Shown here: one piece after another, positions 26,235 to 39,400 of the stretch
Layout of the letters: every line of letters starts with the position of its first letter
Position numbering within the stretch: the stretch's first letter is position 1
Assembly: GCA_019843655.1 (NCBI GenBank)
Contig: JACDQD010000001.1
Location: 44,609,659-44,673,658, forward strand
DNA: 64,000 bases
Direction: 5' to 3'
From: Lethocerus indicus
Taxonomy: Eukaryota > Arthropoda > Insecta > Hemiptera > Belostomatidae
Translations under genes and position numbers: made by a program
The notes under the pieces: model-generated
Seen by the model: the letters and a program-made list of their open reading frames with translations, nothing else
Told to the model about the DNA's origin: nothing
The model's database searches: none

Positions 26235-29200
26235 AGTTAGTTCAATGGTCATTTATAATTCACAGATTTAATGAGTCCATAATGAATTGGGAGTAGAAGG
26301 AAGATATTAAAATTTCTTTAAAATAACCCAGGTGTAACCAATTAAATTTTTATTTTCTTAAACTTGATACAAATTATTATGGACAAAAATCAAAGTAGCT
26401 CAATTATCTGGATGAACTGAAACACTTAATGAGTCACATATATTAAAAATAAAGGAATATATGATTCCTATTTGGTCAAGTATTTTGTTTTTTTTTATTA
26501 AAATTCCTGTTGTGGAGAAAAGTAGTCTTAAAAATATATTAGGAATTGTTATATTAACCTTATGATAATATATTGTTATGGAATTTGTTAGTATTGATGA
26601 TAAAACTGTCTAAACTTGTAAAAATATGATTTATAGAGAATTATTTGCATTCCCATTCTTATCTTTTTGTAGTTAATATACACTAAAATGTATACATGGC
26701 CAAAATATAAATGGTGTAAAAACTGTTCATTGTGACCAATGGAAATGTGTCAAAAATAGGTTCATTTTTCACTGTTAACTTTTGATTTACTAAAATTATC
26801 ACTTTGTTACCCCATTCAGTGGGTCCCAGAATATTGAAGACAAAAGGTAATTGGTGAAAACATTATCCATTCTGTACTTAGATTTAAGGTTGCATTTTAG
26901 GGTGTTATATTTCTAATATTTGTCACTTCTACGTACCAATTGTTAGTTTGTCTCTGTATTCTTGTTTGATGTTGGGGATTTAATGATTTGCTCAAATTTT
27001 CTAATTGTTTTGGAATAATAAGTTTAAATTTATTATTTTTTTAATATCATTAATTTCGCAAAAATGTTCCTGTTATACATAGAATTCGAATTAGTAATCT
27101 CTATAGTTCCATTATTTGGTTTCTTTTGTCAAAACTACTTTTTTGGACAATAACTATATGCATTTTTTTTATAAATGCATTGTAATATAATTATATTTTC
27201 ATTAGATAAGTTTTTCTAAGTTTACGTGCTATATTTATTTTTTTTCCTCCCCATTTGGGGTATATCGTGTACATAATTAATAATTATTTGATTCTTTTTA
27301 CGGTACAAATATTTATTATACTTATATTTCTCAATAGAAAATAATTGCAGCAGCTTATAAATTAGAATTCATAGAATTTATAATGGCACCTAGACAGCTT
27401 ACACAAATTTTTAATTTGCAGATATCAATGTAGTGTTTTGCTTCCTTAGTATGTTGTAAACCTGCAATTCCTCATAAAAGTATTACCCACTCAATGCTTC
27501 TTATATTTGTTTGTCCTCCTTTTATTTCACTATGCTTATATATGGATCAGTAGATAAGCTTTGTAGGAGTAGATATTTTCTTTTCATAATACATAATAGA
27601 CCTATTATGGAATTTTGTACTTATTTTTAAAATGGTATCACAAAAGTGCCTTAACACCCACCAGAAATAATTCCTACAATAAACAATGGAAATAAAGTAA
27701 TTACATTAATGTATTTATCTATTAAATTATTTATATTATAGATGACAATTTATACACTCTTGTAGAGAACTTTCAATTTTAAAAGTATAAAATGAATATG
27801 ACTATTTTATAGCTAACTTTTTTAGGAATACTTAACCATTAAAGATTGTCTCTATTTTTATATTTCATATAATTTGAAGATTTGTATTTATAATATAATA
27901 ACTTATACAAATGATTAGTTTTTATGAAGATAGAATTTATAATGAACACACTATATAATTTAATTAGTTTTTTATACAATCCGAAAATGCAATGGATCAT
28001 ATTCTACATTCATATCAACATCTGTATTATTAAGAAGTGCATTCATTGCAATTTTTGTAGGTGGTTTCATTAATAATACATTACATATCCATTGCTTACT
28101 TTTTAATTAATATTTCTTATCTCTTATGAATGATATTTTATATAAAAAGCTTAACGTTTGTAAGAGAATTATTAAAATATTAGTACCACTTTGAGATCCA
28201 GTTTAATTGTTCAATGTATGAAACAGCTAGCTGTCTGTGCCATAATATAAGTTTGCAGAGTGTAAATTACCAAGTAAATTAATACTTTTCTCTGTGACAT
28301 TCTAAATTTTTAAATTTAGTCTTGTTATCTGGGACTGATTTGAAATAAATGTGTTCCATTATTCTTTTTTTGTTATCTTTATGCTTCCTAATATAGTAGT
28401 TTGTTATAGAGGATTAATTATTTAGATGGAAAATTACCCTTGAAATGTGCCCATCTTTCATATCCAGTAAGTATGTAGGATTTAGATCGTAATCTATACC
28501 ATATGTTTTTAATGGGGAATTCATGTTCTTAACTGGATGTCATAAATGTTTTAATTCTTATTATTAGCAAGGAACAAATACATTACACTGATGATATTAA
28601 AATAAAAATACAATTTCTACTATCTGATTATTATAAATACAGGACTTTGTATAATTGTATAACCAATTGTCATAATATATATTGACTTGACCTATTATAT
28701 ACTAGTAGTCATATGCATTTTTATTGTCTTTGTGTATATCTACTATTTGAGTGTTCATACACTTTTAACCAAAATGTTATTGGTGTTTCTTAGCATGCAA
28801 ATAATATATATGTGTGATATTAGCAATTCACCTAAATATAAATGTTGTATATTATTGTATAACAGCTTATATTGTCATTACATTTTAATATTCTGTATTC
28901 AACCAATATTCTGTATTTATTTAGAGTTTTAAAATGTTTATGTTTGATTGTTAAATAATACTATGTACTTTTTGATAATCTTTGTTTTTATGTATAATTT
29001 TTTATGCTCTAAGTTATTACCATTGAGTAATGTACTGTTGAAAAACTATAGAATATTTCTCAATTTTTTTTGTATTAACTAATTTACTGTAAACCATTTA
29101 TTTCATAAACAGACTGTATATAGAATTATTTGTTGTTAGCCTGTATAATTCTTTTATTGTATGTGTTAACCCAAACTTTGATTATATTGGGTGTGTATTG

Positions 29201-30616
29201 TTGCAGCAAAGATTATAAAAATGACATAATAAATATACACTGTTGTCAAAAATATACTTTACTAATTTATAATTTAATATCCTGGTTTTTATGTAATTAA
29301 TACTATGTGGATGCATTAATTTTTTTATGTATTTTACCAAAAGTTACATATAAGTATTTAAGATATAGATCCTGAATTTAAGGTACATTTCTGTCACCAG
29401 TCACTGACTTGGTCTTATGTTAGACCTGTTTCGAATTCTACTGAAGATGGCAAGAAGCTGATTCCAGTCTAGCATAAGACCAGGTAAAAGAGTTGAGACA
29501 AAAGTTTACACAGATGATATGAGGATCCTTTTAATAACAATTTAAGATTATAAATACTTTGCGTGGCTTAGGGATATTGTGTTGAATAATATTTTGATAA
29601 ACATTTTCAGCATGCAGTAAATTTATTTCCAAACAGAACAAATACTGACCGAACATTCTGATATGTTGCATTGAATACCAACCATATAAGATAAGATATA
29701 TAAATTTTAAACTCTATGTAGACATTGAACATCATTTTTCATATTACACACATAATCAATTTTATTATATAACACAATTACTAATTGATTTTTGATAATG
29801 AAAGTACTTACTGTAGCTGTGAATTACAATTTATTTAATTAGACCTAAACATTTGAATGATATACAATTGAAGGTAATTTGTAAATAAATAGTTGATGTT
29901 CTTATAAAATAAAACTATTTTCAAAAACATTTTGGTAAAAAATTGTATAACAATATATAGGATTCATTACAGGAATTTTAAATGAATTCCTTTTATTTGA
30001 AATTATTAATTAATATGAATATTTTTATGATATATCAAAAAAATACTATACTATAGTAAGTATTTTGTTCCTTATTTATCTCTAATGAAAGTTGTAATTA
30101 CTATTAGAGTAATATTACAAAATAACGTATAAATTCTTATCAATTATAGACACATATGTTATTATTATTTTTTTATAAATATAAAAACTCATTTTTCAGT
30201 ACAGGCACTCCCCAAGTGACTTCATTGGAGTTAGGATAGAAGATTAAGGGAGTGTTTTCTTTTACATCATAATAAAGATGATGTGACAATATACTGCTGC
30301 ACTGCTCAAAACAATAATTTAATTCTTTGTTCATTAACAGGGTGAAAATATCAAAGAGACAAACATTTATTACATTTTTTATAAGGTCTGTGGTAAAAAA
30401 TGGCAATAAATGGAAGAAGTCATCCTCCTAAGATCCAATGAAGCTGTCATTTCATATTACTCTAAGACAGGGTTTCTGATATATAATAAAATATATTATC
30501 AAATATTTTCATGATCTCATAATGTTAAAATATCTACCGACTCCAGAAAACAATAACTTAATCAAACAAATATTGCATAAATATAAAAAAATATAAAGTG
30601 CACTATTAATATGATT

Positions 30617-30733
<117 letters not shown>

Positions 30734-31747
30734 AAATGTGATCATGTGATCAGTAAATACCAATGATGAGAATATTTCTAACATTTCATAAATACTTTAA
30801 ATACCGTCCAACTCAGTAAAATCAAGATTTTTCAAAATGTAATTTCCAGAAAAATATGTAATGTTCTTCAAAATCACAACCCTAAAATAGTATTAACATA
30901 CTAAAATCAACCCTAAAATAACAAGCCAACGCCATAGCATAACATATTCCTTAATTAAAAAATATTGTGTATATAGAAGTATAACAGAAAATATTTGAAG
31001 TATAAAACTTTAAAAATTGCTGTGAAATTACCAATAATTATGGAACAATATTTTTCAGCAATGAACGTTTCTAAACATTTGTTGTATATAGCACATAATT
31101 AATCTGAAACTTTTATTGTCATAATTAAAATATTATTTGAAATATTATGAAGCCCCCTAAGTAATAACCCAACATTAACACCCCCATATTTCATAATTAG
31201 CAACAAAAACTGCATAGATACATAAACATATCAGTGGAATAATGTAATTACATATATATTTACATATAAAATCAATGAAACTATTACAATATGAATCAGA
31301 AAACGTGTTTCTCTACCAGGAACCACACTATACATTTGTTTCATATAGTACTGAATTAGTCTGACTCTATTATATCAATTATTACTAAATATAAATAAAT
31401 AAAATATCGAATATTATTATTATTTGAACAATTATAAAGCAGTAACCTACAGTGGTAACCTAACACCATGGCGTAACAGTTTTCTTACTTCAACACAAAG
31501 TGCAAAGATTTATGACAAATATAAAGTGCAATAATATAGTATATATACGTATATGCGACCTCCGGTCAACATTCAAAGCACACTGTAAGAGGGATGTGGG
31601 GCACAAGATCTATGATGTGCAAACTGGAAAAGCATAGGGTACTACTACAAGCACATAAACTAAAAACGCCAGGAGACCGGTACTCTTGACAGAAAACCCT
31701 GTTTTTTTTTTTACTCATATTTTCCCGTAGTAATTCCAAATGATATC

Positions 31748-31976
31748 TTAGCGTTTCCAGTGGCAGGTGATTTTGGTCACGGACTTCAGCCGGTTCCTCA
31801 AGAGCTGCCAGAGACAACGGCGGAAGGTGATACCGCACATGGAGTAGAGCAGGAAATTAACACTGAAATTTGTGTAGTAGAGCAGCATGAAGAATTGTTG
31901 GAGACACCAGAGGGAGGCCGGAGTAGTCTGACGCCAAAGAGAGAAGCAAACGAAGATATACAGGCGAATCACATAG
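31748..31976 (-). CDS. GPCR exon 5: end of TM6, extracellular loop 3, TM7, C-terminal tail, stop
   Basis: The acceptor is aattgttttag, phase 2, completing Ser of NLPS. It continues YVIRLYIFV (end of TM6), a loop with [10 protein letters not shown]7 [19 protein letters not shown], then the basic helix-8 region [18 protein letters not shown] and a short tail ending CHWKR and TAA. NFLLY replaces NPxxY, as in several arthropod peptide receptors. The tail is only about 30 residues. Confidence 0.9.
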
Positions 31977-34900
31977 CTAAAACAATTTTAAATTTGAATT
32001 ATTTTGCTTGTAAAGAGATAAGCATACCACAATTTTCCCACTTAAAACATTAAGTGACTCATAAAGCTACTGGCCGAAGTCTGCTGAAGATAGCGAGCAG
32101 GCGAAACAGACCTAGCAAATCAGCGAATGCGCATCAAGCAGAAGATCATAAGACCCATGGAATTACGAATGTTCTAATCAGGTCAATTAATTAAAAAATT
32201 TTTTAACCTCTTTATATTGAATTATAAAAAGTGGTACATTGCTCATTTAGTTTAGCACGCGTTCTAAATAAAATATTTTAGCAAACTACTATTTGGTAAA
32301 CTGCAAATTTAGCAAATTACCTTTTAGTAAACTGTTAATCCACAACACTGTCCTAAGGTAGTGATCGACGAATTTTGTCATCACACTTCCTTAGCTGAAG
32401 AGGCGAATCGAAGCCGAAACAGACCAAACTTGTAATTAATAAAATATTTTTGCGAAACTTGGACGGGAGCAAGCCATCAGGCAAACCCAGTGCTTTAAGG
32501 TAACGAATTCAGCGAATTTTCCTGTTCACCGATCCTTGGCACTTTGGGCGCCAAAGGCAATTTTTTCCTTTGTCTTTGATCGCAAACTGGGATTTATCTT
32601 TTGATTCTGACCCATTTTGGCGTGTATCGTTTTCGAACTGTTCGGTTCTCATCAGCAGAGCGAAGTAGCTCTGGAACGCAAAAGTTTATCCTAACTGGAT
32701 AGTATTTTGAAAGATGTTTTACATCAAAGTTCAAACTGCAAAGCGATTTTGCAGTTAAGCAAAAATTAAGCAGTTTCTTACCTTAAAGCACCGGGTTGGC
32801 CTGATGGCTTGCTCCCGTCCAAGTTTCGCAAAAATATTTTATTAATTACAAGTTTGGTCTGTTTCGGCTTCGATTCGCCTCTTCAGCTAAGGAAGTGTGA
32901 TGACAAAATTCGTCGATCACTACCTTAGGACAGTGTTATGGATTAACAGTTTACTAAAACGTAATTTGCTAAATTTGCAGTTTACCAAATAGTAGTTTGC
33001 TAAATTAATCCCTTCGGAAAGTACATGATTGTTCGCTGCGGCAAGATTGCTTTGCAGTTTCCTGCGGCAAAATCGCTTTGCAGTTTGAACTTTCATGTAA
33101 AACATCTTTTAAAATAAAATATTTTATTTTAAGTTTGTTTTTAAGGGCTCGTAAGAGTATAAGCCAGAATGATTTTCGCTTCTCGCCATCACCGCCATAG
33201 AAGCCCAAATCGGTTAATTTTAGCATTTAAAAAATTAAATAATAAACTAAATATATGAACTTAATTTTGTCAAACTTTTTTATTCCTGCCCTTTAATGCC
33301 TTGTAGTATAGTAAAGGATACTGTTGTATACAACAGTATAGTATTCATACTATAGTATGAAAGAATAAAAATAAGAAATTGTAGTACGCGAAATGACCGG
33401 AAATCTATTTTCACTTCAGAATCTTCTTAACATTTTGAAAAATAAGGCGAATTACAGTGCTGTAAGATTAACTTTACATAAAGTTCGCGAACCCAACTAT
33501 TCATTCCACTATTCCACATTCTTCGATTTGTATACTCCGCCCAAGATGGATAATTTACCGTTTGATGAAGTTAAAGTAAAATTATCTTGTACTTATATTT
33601 CTGGCTTGTTGTTTCACAAACATAATATAACTTTAAACTCTCTGTTTCACTTAAGGTGTTTGTATTAGTATTTTCTAGTGTAAACTTGAACTTGTACTTC
33701 TTGTGTATTCGTCGCGAATATTGGCGACCAGAAAAATTACGTGATAAACAAATGCAGAGTAAAAATACAAAATTGCAAATTGGGAAGTGGTAGAATAGTT
33801 TCATCAATACTGAGATGAAAGGATTTAATCATAAATTTATTCTGAAGAACGTACTTAAATGTAAATTTTAAATTATAAATTCTGTATGCCGTTAATTTGT
33901 AGAAAAAAATTAATCACAACATAAGTCTAATAAAAGAAGTTTATAAGTATTACTTCAATTGAGTCACAATACCATTCTTAAGTCTTTGAATGGATTTTTA
34001 AGTGTCTTGCTTAGTTGCTTATAATGAGTTTTAGTAGTAGTTCATGAAGATATATTATTTTAAATAATTTTTTCAAAATACAAAGTCCAGTTTATAGCCA
34101 CACAAGGTGTCCAGTATCTAATGTTCTGAACTTCGGGAATGCCAGTAATAATTTGACTTGAGTGAAAATAAACTCCGAAAATCTCTCTTGGCATATGACC
34201 GAAAAAGCCCCTTTGTTTGGGCTGTATTCCAAAGCGATAAAAAAGGGAAAACACCATTTTCCCGAATAACCCTTATCAACTCGCAAAAACGGTTGACTAT
34301 AAAAAAGGTTTCGACATGAACGTAGAGGATATAAATTTGAGTCGAATTAGACAAAGCCAGCCCGATTGGGAAGAAACTAAGCTCACTAGACCGCACCTAG
34401 AACCGAACTGGAAAATCGCACGAGTGATGTTTGACCAATATTATGTTTTTAATTTATAATATATTATTTTCATTATATGATATTTTAGATCCTTACATGT
34501 CTTATAATTTTTTTTCACAATTTTAATATTAAATTTGAAACCAAGGAAGTACCGGAAATCTCGGTTGAAATGCAGAATAGGGGGCCCCCACTGACAAACT
34601 AATATGCGAGGTTATACGTATATCGATATCTGTTTCATTCGATATCGTGACTTATCTATTTCAACCGTTGTTGAACACTCCTTTTCACACGATGGACAGG
34701 AGCAGATATAGTTTTACAAATCCACTCAAACTTATCACACATGTCGGAACCTGGTCTGAGAGACATATTCTTTCCAGATTCAGGACACACATACTCTCTC
34801 GCGACCAATCCAAGATTCATACATATCTCAATCACTCTTTCCGGACTCTCATGCCTCAAACTCGCGAGAAAATACAAACTCAACCTTTCCGTACCCACAC

Positions 34901-36348
34901 AAAACGTCATGCTTCTATAAGCAAAATAATAATAATAATAATAATAAAAACAGTCGCCTACAGCGTACGTCACGATATCGAATGAAACAGACATCGATAT
35001 ATGACCTCGCCTATTAGGTTATCAGTGGGGGCCCCCATTCTGCATTTTAACCGAAATCTCATATTTGATGCCATAGCAGGGTGTAAGAGAGTGCTTTGAT
35101 AAGTACGGTAAAAAAATAATTTTAACACCGTTTATTGAAAAGAATTATTTTTAATCTCGATTTAGGGAAATCCACTTCAGTCCGAAAAGTATTTTTTTCA
35201 AAGCTAGTTAAAGGACTAAGCACCTTATATATTAAAAACCTTGCTTATCAAATCACCCTCGTATTTGATTTCGGCGTTACAATGAAATTTATTCGTACTG
35301 AAGCCGAAATATAAAATTTTGCTTTCCAAATACATATGAAATTTATAAAATTCAGACCAATTACCTGGGCAAGTTGAGTAGGACGAAAACGGTGGATATA
35401 AGAAGCAACATCTTGGTTATACTTTGCTGGGTCTTAGTTGAAACCAAATTCCTACTAGATGAACTTACATCTGAAACATTTAGGCATTTAGTGGCATGAA
35501 ACATTGACGAAATATTGGCTGATTGGAAAAGTTCGTACCCCATTTTCATAGGTGCACTAATGACTGTGCTGATGATTCTCTTATAATAGTCCTGCTACCT
35601 TTCAGGTATCTAAATCCGTCGTGAGTGAACAAAACCATAAGAAGAAATTTATTTAACGTAGATTTCGTGTGTTTCTGTCTCCTCTCGCTGGTTTGGTCTT
35701 TTGCTAGCCCCGTTTGGTTGCTCGCCATCTTCAGTAGCTGTGTCAGTCACTTTGGCACTTTGGATGTTTTCTGGACATCCTCACTGCACTGTCACTGTCA
35801 CTGTCACACAGTACAGTATCTGATATTGTGTATTTACGATCATAAAATTTGTCCTGTGATACAAAATTTATTGAAAAATTAGTAATCTAGTTAAGCTAGT
35901 TAAGTGCACACAACGAACTTTTGTTAAGAAAATTTCCGCACCACCATTAGGGGCGCTAGTTTATCGGTGCCAGTATACCCAACGAACTTTAGTTAAGTAC
36001 ATTCAAGTTAAGTTAATTAAGTACACACAGGGGGGCGCTAGTTATTCCGTCAAGTGCTCCCAACCCCTGGGTTGGTTTTTTCCATGTCTAAACGCCCAAG
36101 ATGGATAATTTGCAGTTCGACAAGGTTAAAGTAAAATTTTCTTGCACTTCTATTTCTAGTTTGCTGTTTTACAGGCAAAAATTTAGAAATTAATTTTTAA
36201 TCGAGGTTTGTTCCGTATCTATCATACCCTATCCATCAATGACTAATTTGTTAGCGTCATACTAATCTTGTCCCTGTCGGAATTAAAAAGGGGTAAAATG
36301 AGAAATCGCAGGAGTGTCTTTTACTTGATTATTAAATAAAGACAAGAC

Positions 36349-36434
<86 letters not shown>

Positions 36435-39400
36435 GGTGTTTAGCCCTCTCCTTCTCCCTATTGTATTATAACATATAAAAGGACAAGGAAATAAACTAGG
36501 AGACAGTCTTAGACGACACTCTGGTTAGATTGGTCGATGGTCGTGCACGGAAGCGTTATTATTCTGTGATTAAAACCTTATTCATAAGAATAAGAGACAT
36601 TTATAACTTATACGTTCGATAAAATGTATTCACTAAATACGTTATCCGTCAACTGCTTATTTTACGCCTTTAATGCCTTTAACTGCTATGGTATTTGGCC
36701 TCTTTGTGCCTTCACGCCACACACTTAAGAGTTAGCTTTCAACGCTCCATTGAAGCGTGTTTCGGTTTCAGATGAAGTTCGGGGAAGCGCTTTAAGGCCT
36801 TCAAAGGGACCATTCGAAATAAAGTTCGTTTAGAGGTTTCAATGATTTAGCGTTAATTTAAAAAAAAAATCTGACCGACCTTTGGAATTGGTGATTCACT
36901 ACGTTTGCGACACGCCCTTACGTTACATTAAACAGGACATTTGAGGAATAAAACAATGTCAAACCCTGTAATTGTTCAGAAAAATATAAGGTTAATCCTT
37001 AAGGCGTATAAACTTACACTTCTTACTCTGGGATCCTTACATTAATCGTTCTAATTTTTTGTATTTTTCTCCAATGTTTGGCCTAAATATATCGGGTAGG
37101 CAACTAAGTCATTGAGCATTTCACCGATTGATGGCGTTCTTTGCATTTTTTACGCATGCTTAAATGTTCGAACTGATAATACGGTTATACGGTTACCTAA
37201 TAAAAATACGCAATTATTTAGTTGCCAACCTAATAACGTATTTAGATCGATGAAAATAACAGTCTACACCTTTACCGATACATAGAAATGATGAAGGCGA
37301 AAGGGCGAAACTGATCTAAAAAATCTTAGGACAACCTCAGAAGGGAGAGGTTTCACAAATATTTTAAACCGACTTCCGAGCGTTTTCGTAAATTTGAATT
37401 TCAACGAAAAACGACGTAATAAACGCTAATGGAATAATCACTCCCAAGTACAATATATCACGTTTCATATTATACCAGGGATTGGACTAAGCAATCGAGC
37501 GGGGGAGAAAACTCGCCCGAGTGATGGATGACGTTACAAACACTCGCGAACCCGACCGCGGAACCTTGAAATAATTGAAACAGTAGAAATGTCAAAAAGA
37601 ATATATTTTTCCCATTCGGTTTCTGTCAAAAATAAAGCACGGATAAAAGTTTCCTGCTTTTATAAAAAATTATTTTATAAAAAAATAAAATGCGAAAAGA
37701 TTTCCATTATGCCAGATATTTCTGCTGCAACGTCTGAAAGAGACAGACTTTAAAACTTAAAAGAGCCAATCGAATAAGACTTTCGTTTAATTTAGGAGCG
37801 CCTTTAACCTTTTACCAGTGGCTTCCCAGGATATTTGGTAATATATTTTAAAAGGAGAAGGGGTTTCATAAATTCATTTTCTATTCATATTCAGTTTTTC
37901 TAAACTTACAGTAAATAACCAGGGACATATATAGTGGCGTGACCACGTCCTTTTCAGGCGTCTGTAACGCATGTTTAGGATATCACAGGAGATAGTACGG
38001 TTTGGACTATAGGATTGTAATTCGGGAGTGAAATCTGTTATATTTTTGCACGGCAAGGTAAGAGGAAATGAATATATAAATTTTATCGTTTATATGTATT
38101 TACATAATAGCCATCCAGGAACCAGATATTTTCCGGGTTATCGTTCTGATCTAAAAAAAGATGGAGTTAACAACTCGTAAACTTTTCATTCTACCATAGA
38201 AATAAAAAAAAGTATAGTTTCCTAAGGTTTGAGACGATTTTTTTGGTAGATCTGGAGATTGGCGGGTGAAATTTAATTCACTTTCCTTACTGAGAGAATC
38301 GGATTAAGGAATTTTCCCCAGTGTAATTAACTGGTGTTAGTGTAACAAAGGAAATACTAGAGTTGCTGTCCGGCGATTAGCGTCCCGGTAATCGGGCGTA
38401 GGGGGGAAATCGATCGCGGCTCTGCGCGCTGTATCGCGATTATCACTTAAGAAGCCTTAAAGTGACTGGAAAGGGATTTGGTAGCAGTTGGCGGTGTTCC
38501 GGACTGAGGGTGCTCCGAAACCCCTGGTAAAGTCGAATAGTTTTAGGACGCGGACGGCCGCGATTGTTCGCCGCTCAATTACTTGAAGACAATTGAGAGG
38601 AACGCCGCCACCTTTCAACCGGGGACCTTTCAGATTTTCCGACCACTGGCTTTCACACTTCTGGAAACCCGTTGGAGAGCTAGGGATAGTCAAATGTAAG
38701 GCGTCGGGACCGAAGGGATTCCTATCGAAGATGCTCAGGTACCGAGTTTTTAAAGACGCTGTCCGACCCCGGTTAATTAAACTTATTTTAATTCTCTCAA
38801 CGAGAAGAGGGGACATCGAGAAAAATTGGTTCTCAGTCAAAGAACTCCTTTTATTTATAAATATTCTGGATTATATTTTGTCGCGGCCGAACCGTAAGGA
38901 AAATAACTAACGCGCCCTACTGCGTCCCCGACCTCACCTCACGCCCAGATCTTAAAATCCTGTCTGTCCGCGCCAAAAATACGAAAAATCCCAATCCCCA
39001 ATTGCAAACTTACTAACTCCCGGCATCCAGAAATTTCCTTACTGTCGCCTGAAAAGGATGTGACCGTGAAATTTAAACACGAGTGAAAAAAAGAAGCTAG
39101 TGGGGTTCTCCTCCATTACGCTACCTTAACATCAATATCGCCGATTGTATTTTACAGTTGTGGCAATAATACACTTAAAAGAAAGACATCTGTCCTTTAA
39201 GCTTCGGTGAAATTAACACATCCGTGTGAATTGTGATTGAATTTCAAAACTGATTTATATATAAACAAAACTTTGACTTTGATACATGCTCGGTTTGTCA
39301 TCAGTAAATAATAATTCATTTATCAACGACTTTGTTGCTTTTGATACATGCTTTGTTGATTTACTTTACAGTTGTATAAACGAATGCGTCAAAAAAAAAT

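Noticed and set aside
26061..26252. Tyr/Ile-alternating frame, and similar ones at 30509-30784 and 45387-45665
   Set aside because: They are translations of (TA)n or (CA)n runs.
35365..35426. TM6 exon starting at 35426 and joined directly to GPCR exon 2
   Set aside because: Phase allows it, but it discards open loop-3 sequence and leaves the well-formed 39484-39631 exon unused. Kept only as a possible isoform.
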